64,000 nt of DNA from Rutidosis leptorrhynchoides (lineage: Eukaryota; Streptophyta; Magnoliopsida; Asterales; Asteraceae). How positions within the stretch are numbered: the first letter of the stretch is position 1; each line of letters opens with the position of its first letter. The stretch spans positions 545,670,001 through 545,734,000 of the forward strand of contig NC_092335.1 of assembly GCF_046630445.1 (NCBI RefSeq), written 5' to 3'. The notes beneath the pieces are model-generated. The model worked only from the letters and a program-made list of their open reading frames with translations, had not been told where the DNA came from and made no database searches. Below, one piece after another: positions 38,272 to 48,168 of this stretch. The translations under genes and the position numbers were made by a program.

Positions 38272-41200
38272 TGTAGTGACCCGAAATTTTCCATGTTTAT
38301 ATATATTAATTGAGATTGATATTTACATGATTAAATGTTTCCAACATGTTAAGCAATCAAACTTGTTAAGACATGATTAATTGAAATATGTTTCATATAG
38401 ACAATTGACTACCCAAGTTGACCGGTGATTCACGAACGTTAAAACTTGTAAAAACTATATGATGACATATATATGGATATATATATAGTTAAAATGATAC
38501 TATGATAAGTAAACATATCATTAAGTATATTAACAATGAACTACATATGTAAAAACAAGACTACTAACTTAATGATTTTTAAACGAGACATATATGTAAC
38601 GATTATCGTTGTAAAGACATTTAATGTATATATATCATATTAAGAGATATTCATACATGATAATATCATGATAATATAATAATTTAAAATCTCATTTGAT
38701 ATTATAAACATTGGGTTAACAACATTTAACAAGATCGTTAACCTAAAGGTTTCAAAACAACACTTACATGTAACGACTAACGATGACTTAACGACTCAGT
38801 TAAAATGTATATACATGTAGTGTTTTAATATGTATTTATACACTTTTGAAAGACTTCAATACACTTATCAAAATACTTCTACTTAACAAAAATGCTTACA
38901 ATTACATCCTCGTTCAGTTTCATCAACAATTCTACTCGTATGCACCCGTATTCGTACTCGTACAATACACAGCTTTTAGATGTATGTACTATTGGTATAT
39001 ACACTCCAATGATCAGCTCTTAGCAGCCCATGTGAGTCACCTAACACATGTGGGAACCATCATTTAGAAACTAGCATGAAATATCTCATAAAATTACAAA
39101 AATATGAGTAATCATTCATGACTTATTTACATGAAAACAAAATTACATATCCTTTATATCTAATCCATACACCAACGACCAAAAACACCTACAAACACTT
39201 TCATTCTTCAATTTTCTTCATCTAATTGATCTCTCTCAAGTTCTATCTTCAAGTTCTAAGTGTTCTTCATATATTCTACAAGTTCTAGTTACATAAAATC
39301 AAGAATACTTTCAAGTTTGCTAGCTCACTTCCAATCTTGTAAGGTGATCATCCAACCTCAAGAAATCTTTGTTTCTTACAGTAGGTTATCATTCTAATAC
39401 AAGGTAATAATCATATTCAAACTTTGGTTCAATTTCTATAACTATAACAATCTTATTTCAAGTGATGATCTTACTTGAACTTGTTTTCGTGTCATGATTC
39501 TGCTTCAAGAACTTCGAGCCATCCAAGGATCCGTTGAAGCTAGATCCATTTTTCTCTTTTCCAGTAGGTTTATCTAAGGAACTTAAGGTAGTAATGATAT
39601 TCATAACATCATTCGATTCATACATATAAAGCTATCTTATTCGAAGGTTTAAACTTGTAATCACTAGAACATAGTTTAGTTAATTCTAAACTTGTTCGCA
39701 AACAAAAGTTAATCCTTCTAACTTGACTTTTAAAATCAACTAAACACATGTTCTATATCTATATGATATGCTAACTTAATGATTTAAAACCTGGAAACAC
39801 GAAAAACACCGTAAAACCGGATTTACGCCGTCGTAGTAACACCGCGGGATTTTTTGGGTTAGTTAATTAAAAACTATGATAAACTTTGATTTAAAAGTTG
39901 TTATTCTGAGAAAATTATTTTTATTATGAACATGAAACTATATCCAAAAATTATGGTTAAACTCAAAGTGGAAGTATGTTTTCTAAAATGGTTATCTAGA
40001 CGTCGTTCTTTCGACTGAAATGACTACCTTTACAAAAATGACTTGTAACTTATTTTTCCGACTATAAACCTATACTTTTTCTGTTTAGATTCATAAAATA
40101 GAGTTCAATATGAAACCATAGAAATTTTATTCACTCAAAACGGATTTAAAATGAAGAAGTTATGGGTAAAACAAGATTGGATAATTTTTCTCATTTTAGC
40201 TACGTGAAAATTGGTAACAAATCTATTCCAACCATAACTTAATCAACTTGTATTGTATATTATGTAATCTTGAGATACCATAGACACGTATACAATGTTT
40301 CGACCTATCATGTCGACACATCTATATATATTTCGGAACAACCATAGACACTCTATATGTGAATGTTGGAGTTAGCTATATAGGGTTGAGGTTGATTCCA
40401 AAATATATATAGTTTGAGTTGTGATCAATACTGAGATACGTATACACTGGGTCGTGGATTGATTCAAGATAATATTTATCGATTTATTTCTGTACATCTA
40501 ACTGTGGACAACTAGTTGTAGGTTACTAACGAGGACAGCTGACTTAATAAACTTAAAACATCAAAATATATTAAAAGTGTTGTAAATATATTTTGAACAT
40601 ACTTTGATATATATGTATATATTGTTATAGGTTCGTGAATCAACCAGTGGCCAAGTCTTACTTCCCGACGAAGTAAAAATCTGTGAAAGTGAGTTATAGT
40701 CCCACTTTTAAAATCTAATATTTTTGGGATGAGAATACATGCAGGTTTTATAAATGATTTACAAAATAGACACAAGTACGTGAAACTACATTCTATGGTT
40801 GAATTATCGAAATCGAATATGCCCCTTTTTATTAAGTCTGGTAATCTAAGAATTAGGGAACAGACACCCTAATTGACGCGAATCCTAAAGATAGATCTAT
40901 TGGGCCTAACAAACCCCATCCAAAGTACCGGATGCTTTAGTACTTCGAAATTTATATCATATCCGAAGGGTGTCCCGGAATGATGGGGATATTCTTATAT
41001 ATGCATCTTGTTAATGTCGGTTACCAGGTGTTCACTATATGAATGATTATTTATCTCTATGTATGGGATGTGTATTGAAATATGAAATCTTGTGGTCTAT
41101 TGTTACGATTTGATATATATAGGTTAAACCTATAACTCACCAACATTTTTGTTGACGTTTTAAGCATGTTTATTCTCAGGTGATTATTAAGAGCTTCCGC

Positions 41201-41522
41201 TGTCGCATACTTAAATAAGGACAAGATTTGGAGTCCATGCTTGTATGATATTGTGTAAAAACTGCATTCAAAAACTTATTTTGTTGTAACATATTTGTAT
41301 TGTAAACCATTATGTAATGGTCGTGTGTAAACAGGATATTTTAGATTATCATTATTTGATAATCTACGTAAAGCTTTTTAAACCTTTATTGATGAAATAA
41401 AGGTTATGGTTTGTTTTAAAAATGAATGCAGTCTTTGAAAAACGTCTCATATAGAGGTCAAAACCTCGCAACGAAATCAATTAATATGGAACGTTTTTAA
41501 TCAATAAGAACGGGACATTTCA
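38272..41522 (+). repeat. Family A 5' LTR
   Basis: 3251 bp, TGTAGTGACCCG...GGGACATTTCA, followed two bases later by the primer binding site. The likely promoter lies near 39145-39240 (tcctttatatctaatcc, then a pyrimidine-rich leader), inferred from position only. Confidence 0.95.
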
Positions 41523-41524
41523 GT

Positions 41525-41545
41525 TGGTATCCGAGCGTTGGTCTT
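41525..41545 (+). other. Family A primer binding site
   Basis: TGGTATCCGAGCGTTGGTC starts two bases after the LTR end. It is complementary to initiator methionine tRNA, with one change (TCC for TCA) from the usual plant form. Confidence 0.85.
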
Positions 41546-41731
41546 AGAGAACCAGAATTTTGCATTAGTGTGTCTTATCGAGTTTGTTAGGATGCATTAG
41601 TGAGTCTGGACTTCGACCGTGTTTACTTGAAAAATGATTGCTTAACAAATTTTGTTGGAAACTATATAGTTTTAACATGTGAATATTATGTGATATATTA
41701 ATCTCTTAACGCGTTTGATATTATGTGATAG

Positions 41732-42346
41732 ATGTCTACCTCTAGAAAAAGTCCCATTGACTCACCTAATAATAATGAAGAGTTAAATGTAAATTGGAAT
41801 GATTCGTGGACTGATTCACAAGTTCCCGAAGAGGAACCGGAAGAAGAGTCGGAACCGGAAGAAGAATTGGAACCGGAAGAAGAATCGGAACCGGATGAAG
41901 AAATAGAACCGGTGGGGGAAATAATAAAACGGTTAAGTAAAAGAAAATCCTCAACCAACCGACCAAGGTTAATTATGGTCAATGGTGTTTCCGCCAAGGA
42001 AGCAAAATATTGGGAGGATTACCAATTCTCCGATGAATCGGATTCCGACTAGAATTCCGATGATGTTATAGAAATTACTCCAACTGAATTTAAAAAGGCA
42101 AAAGAAAATAATAAGGGAAAGGGCATAAAAATAGAGAAATCTAATTCCAACCCCGATGAACTTTAAATGTATCGTCAACCCCCGAAGTCCTTAAGTTGTA
42201 ACAATGACCCGGGAACCTCTAAACCACCAGGTTTTTCTAAACCAGTGTGGAAAACGACGGCTCGTATTAGGGGAACATCATATATCCCTAGAAACTTGGC
42301 AAAATGAACCAAAACCGAAGAAGAAGAAACAAGCGAGTCGGAATAA
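41732..42346 (+). pseudogene. Acidic pre-gag reading frame of family A, with in-frame stops
   Basis: An open frame from ATG 41732 (MSTSRKSPIDSPNN) to TAG 42052, 106 codons. It has an imperfect tandem of Glu-rich 6-residue units (EPEEES and variants, about 41840-41910) and then a basic patch (KRLSKRKSSTNRPR). After the TAG the same frame continues sensibly (DDVIEITPTEFKKAKENN) to TAA 42166, then from ATG 42167 (PPGFSKPVWKTTARIRG) to TGA 42307, and an acidic end to TAA 42346. This suggests a once-longer protein of about 200 residues, now interrupted by three stops. I do not recognise the family. The charge pattern resembles a disordered or chromatin-interacting protein, but that is inference. 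Confidence 0.55.
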
Positions 42347-42450
42347 GATAGTTGTATTCGTGTGGTGTAATATATGTAATATAGTGTGCTTATGCTTTAT
42401 GAGATATGTAAAAATTGCTTGTATTAATAAGTATTTTTTTTTATGAATCT

Positions 42451-42470
42451 AACTCTTGTCTATTTTACAG
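42451..42470 (+). promoter_or_regulatory. Candidate splice acceptor upstream of the F-box gene
   Basis: The pyrimidine-rich ctcttgtctattttacag ends 14 bases before the F-box ATG and is preceded by a T-rich, AT-rich stretch (42347-42450) with no coding frame. It looks like the 3' part of a plant intron. Several GT dinucleotides near 42350-42380 or in the LTR leader could be donors; none is decisive. Confidence 0.45.
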
Positions 42471-42484
42471 TATAAAAACACAAA

Positions 42485-43075
42485 ATGGATAGACAACCCA
42501 ATATTTTAAGAGACCTACCCGGAGACATGATTGATGAAATCTTGTCTAGAGTCGGTCAGAATTCTTCGGCACAACTATTTAAGACGAGATCAGTTTGTAA
42601 GACATTCGAAGAACGTTCCAAGAATGCCTTGGTTTATAAAAGGCTTTCGTTCGAAAGATGGGGGATATCACATTGGGAAATCCATAAGTTACGATGTGTT
42701 TACTTTGACGCATATATTGCGGGGAACCCAAATGCTATTTTACGCAATGGGTTAAGAAATTATTTTGACTCAATATATCCGAATATTGGACTTCGTGATT
42801 TAGAAAAAGTGGCTAACATGCAACATAAAGAAGCATGTTATGCTTACGGATTAGTAATGTTTGCTTCTCACCAAAGTGAGAACAAGAACATCGGGCTACA
42901 ACTATTAAACAAAACGTTCCCACAAGTGACGGAGTCGGTAATTGGGGTAAGAAATGAGGTTTTTAGATTGTTACGGGACTGTTGGACATTACGTAACCCT
43001 CGTCCCTTTGATGACGTTACAACACGCTGTCTTATCAACGGCCATAACGGTTATGTTCCACAAGATCAAGGATAG
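42485..43075 (+). CDS. F-box protein carried by the retrotransposon (196 aa)
   Basis: Intronless frame, ATG 42485. The N-terminal F-box covers about residues 7-50 (ILRDLPGDMIDEILSRVG, LFKTRSVCKTFEERS), with the usual LP start and hydrophobic pattern that binds SKP1 in SCF ubiquitin ligases. The middle has a Sel1/TPR-like helix pair (HKEACYAYGLVMFAS, NIGLQLLNKTF), as in plant F-box proteins of the At2g35280 type; that likeness is from memory. After the TAG the same frame runs 30 more codons to 43168 and contains CMTCFWTYELRIF, like the Cys-rich tail of that group, so the stop may be recent or read through. It lies between primer binding site and gag, on the same strand, inside perfect target duplications, so it belongs to the element. 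Confidence 0.8.
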   Translation: MDRQPNILRDLPGDMIDEILSRVGQNSSAQLFKTRSVCKTFEERSKNALVYKRLSFERWGISHWEIHKLRCVYFDAYIAGNPNAILRNGLRNYFDSIYPNIGLRDLEKVANMQHKEACYAYGLVMFASHQSENKNIGLQLLNKTFPQVTESVIGVRNEVFRLLRDCWTLRNPRPFDDVTTRCLINGHNGYVPQDQG

Positions 43076-43509
43076 GAAGTAATCCTAGTAAAACCAGAAT
43101 GCATGACTTGTTTCTGGACGTATGAATTACGTATCTTTATTGCCTTTGCTGAACGACTTGTGTACTAGCTAGAATTATCTTCACAACCATCTTGTATCAA
43201 ATTTATTGTGTGCTATATTTCATGCTATATGTAAAATAAGCGGTATTGTAAGTTTGTAAAATATTGTGTAAAAGTTTGAACGCGAAATATTATTATAATC
43301 AGTTTTTCATATGGAATTGTAGTAGTTGAATTGTATATTAGCTACTAAGTATGAACTTAACGGGTAGGTACTACCCAAATTTAAACTTATAAAATGCTAA
43401 TATTAAGAAAAAGCTTTTATAAATGAGTTCATATTATGCTACGAAATACTATTAACTACTCTTAATATTCTGTATGATTAACTTGTTCCATTTGACTATT
43501 TTGAAGGAA
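43076..43509 (+). other. Spacer between F-box gene and gag
   Basis: It holds the in-frame F-box tail (to 43168), then AT-rich sequence with motifs like a plant 3' untranslated region (tgtaaaataagcgg), the duplicated polypurine motif at 43357-43372, and the gag leader. No other gene is seen. The open frame begins at 43474, but the ATG at 43510 is the better gag start. Confidence 0.6.
43357..43372 (+). other. Second copy of the polypurine-tract motif
   Basis: TTAACGGGTAGGTACT here is identical over 16 bases to 50547-50562, the tract and LTR junction before the 3' LTR. Here it continues into CTACCC, making a small inverted repeat GGGTAG-GTA-CTACCC. It could act as an internal plus-strand primer or mark an old LTR/internal junction. 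Confidence 0.6.
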
Positions 43510-44343
43510 ATGGCACCGACTACTCGACACACCGTGAATATGAATGAAGAGGAATTCCATACTTTTCTAGCTTCAAACATAGCCGCAGTACAGGCTGCGC
43601 TACATACCAACAATAACCTTGGATCTAGCAGTATAGGAAATCGTGTAGGATGCACCTACAAAGAATTCACTGCCTGCAAACCTTTGGAATTTGATGGAAC
43701 CGAAGGACCGATCGGATTGAAACGGTGGACCGAGAAGGTCGAATTGGTGTTTGCCATAAGTAAGTGTACTGAAGAGGACAATGTGAAGTACGCTACGCAT
43801 ACCTTCACAGGTTCTGCGTTAACATGGTGGAATACCTATCTAGAGCAAGTGAGACAAGACGATGCGTACGCACTACCGTGGTCAGCATTCAAGCACTTGA
43901 TGAACGAGAAGTACCGTCCCAGAACCGAGGTCAATAAGCTCAAGACAGAACTTAGAGGGTTACGAACCCAAGGATTTGATATTACCACGTACGAAAGACG
44001 ATTCACAGAATTGTGCCTATTGTGTCCAGGAGCATTCGAAGATGAGGAAGAGAAGATCGACGCGTTTGTGAAAGGATTACCGGAAAGAATCCAAGAAGAT
44101 ATAAGTTCACACGAGTCCGCCTCCATACAACAGGCATGTAGAATGGCTCACAAACTAGTGAACCAGATTGAAGAAAGAATTAAAGAACAGACTGCTGAAG
44201 AGGCCAATGTGAAGCAAGTCAAAAGAAAGTGGGAGGAAAACGGTGATAAGAATCACCAATACAACAACAACAGCAATTACAACAATAATCGCAACAATTA
44301 TCCCAACAATCGCAACATCAATCGCAACTACAACAAACGGCCC

Positions 44344-44374
<31 letters not shown>

Positions 44375-45732
44375 GCAACTATAACAATCATCCCAATAAC
44401 AATAATAACCGCAACAACAACAACAATCAAAAGCAGCTATGCCAAAGGTGTGAAAAGTATCACTCGGGGTTCTGCACTAAATTTTGCAACAAGTGTAAAA
44501 GAAATGGTCATAGCGTGGCGAAGTGTGAGGTTTACGGACCAGGGGTTAATAGAACGAAAGGAACAAATGGTGTCGGAACGAGTAATGGCGGAGCAAGTAG
44601 TGTCGGAGCAAGTTATGACAATGTAGTTTGTTATAAATGTGGAAAACCGAGCCACATTATTAGAAATTGCCCGAACCAGGAGAACACGAATGGACAAGGC
44701 CACGGAAGAGTTTTCAATATTAATGCGGCAGAGGCACAGGAAGACCCGGAGCTTGTTACGGGTACGTTTCTTATTGACAATAAATCTGCTTACGTTTTAT
44801 TTTATTCGGGTGCGGATAGAAGCTATATGAGTAGAGATTTTTGTGCTAAATTAAGTTGTCCATTGACGCCTTTGGATAGTAAATTTTTACTCGAATTAGC
44901 AAATGGTAAATTAATTTCAGCAGATAATATATGTCGGAATCGAGAAATTAAACTGGTTAGCGAAACATTTAAGATTGATTTGATACCAGTAGAGTTAGGG
45001 AGTTTTGATGTGATAATCGGTATGGACTGGTTGAAAGAAGTGAAAGCAGAGATCGTTTGTTACAAAAATGCAATTCGCATTATACGAGAAAAAGGAAAAC
45101 CCTTAATGGTGTACGGAGAAAAGGGCAACACGAAGCTACATCTTATTAGTAATTTGAAGGCACAAAAACTAATAAGAAAAGGTTGCTATGCTATTCTAGC
45201 ACACGTCGAGAAAGTACAAAATGAAGAAAATAGCATCAATGATGTTCCCGTCGCAAAAGAATTTCCCGATGTATTTTCGAAAGAATTACCGGGATTACCC
45301 CCACATCGATCCATTGAATTTCAAATAGATCTTGTACCAGGAGCTGCACCAATAGCTCGTGCTCCTTACAGACTCGCACCCAGCGAGATGAAAGAACTGC
45401 AAAGTCAATTACAAGAACTTTTAGAGCGTGGTTTCATTCGACCAAGGACATCACCGTGGGGAGCTCCTGTTTTGTTTGTCAAGAAGAAAGATGGTACATT
45501 CAGGTTGTGTATCAACTACCGAGAGTTGAACAAACTTACCATCAAGAATCGCTACCCACTACCGAGAATCGACGACTTATTTGATCAACTACAAGGCTCG
45601 TCTGTTTATTCAAAGATTGACTTACGTTCCGGGTATCATCAAATGAAGGTGAAAGAAGATGATATTCCAAAGACTGCTTTCAGAACACGTTACGGTCATT
45701 ACGAGTTTATGGTCATGCCGTTTGGTTTAACT
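43510..45732 (+). pseudogene. Family A gag-protease-RT, part 1 (interrupted)
   Basis: Start at ATG 43510 ([16 protein letters not shown]), the form usual for Tekay-like gag. Order: gag core ([38 protein letters not shown]), an Asn-rich stretch from CAA/AAC repeats (about 44255-44430), a Cys/His cluster ([26 protein letters not shown]) and a CCHC zinc knuckle ([14 protein letters not shown]). The protease reads LFYSGADRS, with Tyr (codon 44803-44805, residue 432) where the catalytic Asp is expected. The RT fingers follow ([35 protein letters not shown]). The frame has no stop up to 45732, where a solo LTR enters. The frame resumes in phase at 48169. Confidence 0.92.
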
Positions 45733-48163
45733 TGTAACATCCCGTGATTTTCCGTTAAATTTATTTTAACACCGTCTTTTTTTTATATATAATATCTTTC
45801 GTTATTCAAATTTGTATCTTTCGTTAACTAACGTTCATAATATTCTCATTATCTAATTATAACGTCATCCGTTACTCGAACGTTTTTAAAATATTCGTTG
45901 GGTTAATTCCCGCACCCGCTTTGAAACTCGAGGGACCGAGATTGCCAAATGGGCAAACTAGTTGACTAGGTCAACTAGTCAACCCACTTACCACATCCAT
46001 TCATTTCATCTCCACCTCCCACTTTCATCCTCCTCTTTCTCTCTACTTCCCATTTTTGAACTCAAAACCCTCAAACATAAAATCATCATCTAAATCCGAT
46101 TGGAGAAGCAAACATCAAAACAAATTACATTTTCGTGATCCTCTCTTCATCCTCTACATTTTGATACCAATATCATCAAGTTTGGTTAACTTTCTAAAAA
46201 CTCTAGATTTCTATAAATTCGTGTTTTTGACTTGAAATTATGTTAGTTAGTGTCTATGGCTCGTGTATAACATGAATACATGTTTTGTTTGCTCGATTTG
46301 TTGATTTGAGTAACTAGTATGAACTTTGAAATGGGTGTGCTTAATCTCTGATTTTGGATGATTAAATGTTGTTTAAGTGTTAAAGTTCAGGTATTAAATG
46401 TGTTACTAGCATCATTAGCTTCAATTTGATGTGTAGGTTGATTAAGAAAACTTCAAAAGCATGATTATTGATTTTGAGATGTTTGACTAGGGTTTGATAG
46501 TTCTTGACATGAATTTTTGGATGCTTGAATGCCATGGAATGTTAATTGTTAGTGTTTAGTTGTAATGTATGCCTCATTACCTTCAAAACGGCATATCATA
46601 TGTGAGAATTGGATTCCCGAAACTCAAAATGCATTTGATGAACTTGAAAATTTGAAAATAGACTTTTATTGATCACTTGACGAGAAATCGGTTGTTGAAA
46701 ATGATGTTTTTGATTGATGATACATGTTTAGTTGTGTTCCTTGTCAAAAGAGCTTTCCAACGGTATAAGATACGCCTTCTAGTTGTTTACGGTTTGCGTT
46801 TTATGGTTGTTTGAAGTTTTGACCAAGACTTGAACATTTGAAACTGACCAGGCACCAGACCCCGTGTATGGCCGCGGCGCGGCGCTCCAGGTCGCGGCGC
46901 GACATAAGCCGCGTCCAGATTCTGTTTCCCTTGACCTTTTTACTAAAAATGTTTGACATGTTCTAGACCTCCAATTTACATGCAACTTGTTTTAACATGC
47001 TTATATATGAATAACTAGCATAGAAAAATAGTTCGGGACCCTACCCGAACGTGTTGACTTTTTCGTTGACTTCGACCAAGTTTGACTTTTAGTCAAACTT
47101 AACCAAACTTTTATACAATCGTTCTAACATGCTTTTATACTTGATTCTTGCATGAAACTTGACAACGTGATTCACATGCTATACTATTCGAGTCGTAACG
47201 AGCCATAGGACTAATTGAACACATTTCGCTCGATCTTGTGTCGTAACCGGTTAATTGATACAACTTACTTGTTTAGGTCAAGGCTAAGCAACATTCATGC
47301 ACACGTTTACTTGTTGAAGTACTTATTTACTCTTGCAATCAAAGGTGAGATCATAGTCCCACTTTTCAACAACTTTTATACTTTTAAATCGTGGGCTGAG
47401 AAACATATACATTACGTACTTATATACATTTCACACGTATATATATTTTTCATACTTTTATACATTGAACACAATTGTGAATACAAAGATACGGACGAGT
47501 TTGAACGAAAATCCTCAATTCAATTATCATTAGTTACATCAGATGGTGTAAGCGAGACTATGTTGTGTGGATCCATACGGGTTTGACTAACCCTCATTCG
47601 GACGGCTCGCTACCGTTAAGCGAATGAAATATATTCTGGTACGGTGTATGTTCTAACACTTTTATGCTGAGGTAAATGATACAGTTAAGCTTTGATAATT
47701 GGGTGCTCGGTAAACAACAATACTTATGGAAATTCAAACGATTTGGAAAATCGATTTATACTATAAATTGTGGTTCAACTTATTTTACTTACATACTCAC
47801 TTACTAGACCTATGATTTCACCAACGTTTTCGTTGACAGATTTCTTCCATGTTTTCTCAGGTTTTGAATGCTTAGTGATACATGCTTCCGCTCATACTTT
47901 TGATACTTGTATTGGATGTCGAGTATACTTGCATACGTGGAGCGTCTTTTTGACTACTTTTAAACTGTGTCGCACGTGTTTCATATGAACTTTAAACCTT
48001 GTTATGTACTTGTTATGGGAACTACTTTTGTAAACTTGAAACAATCTTTATTTTGAAATGAAGGCGACATATTTTGGTCAAAGGTTGTCTTAAAGACTTA
48101 TGACCATGTAATGGGACCTACGTAGACGACGCCGTCACTTGACGATTTGTCGGGGTCGCTACA
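45733..48163 (+). repeat. Family C solo LTR inside reverse transcriptase
   Basis: 2431 bp, starts TGTAACATCCCG, ends GGTCGCTACA, and is flanked by a perfect TAACT duplication (45728-45732, 48164-48168). No primer site, polypurine tract or coding is present. It contains a GC-rich CCGCGGCGCG block (46871-46915) like that of family B LTRs, and a pyrimidine-rich leader around 46005-46060. The small open frames within it are not convincing. Confidence 0.93.
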
Positions 48164-48168
48164 TAACT

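Noticed and set aside
40512-40775. Minus-strand frame MCLFCKSFIKPACIL that recurs at 13434, 40512 and 52806
   Set aside because: Again a by-product of identical LTR sequence, antisense to the element, with no domain.
42204-42446. 80-codon frame overlapping the acidic pre-gag frame
   Set aside because: Out of phase with the acidic frame, which has the better composition and continuity; the 3' half of this one is the intron-like AT-rich stretch.
44155-44430. Val/Ile-rich membrane-like protein on the minus strand and a Thr/Ile-rich frame on the plus strand
   Set aside because: Other-frame translations of the AAC repeats in family A gag.
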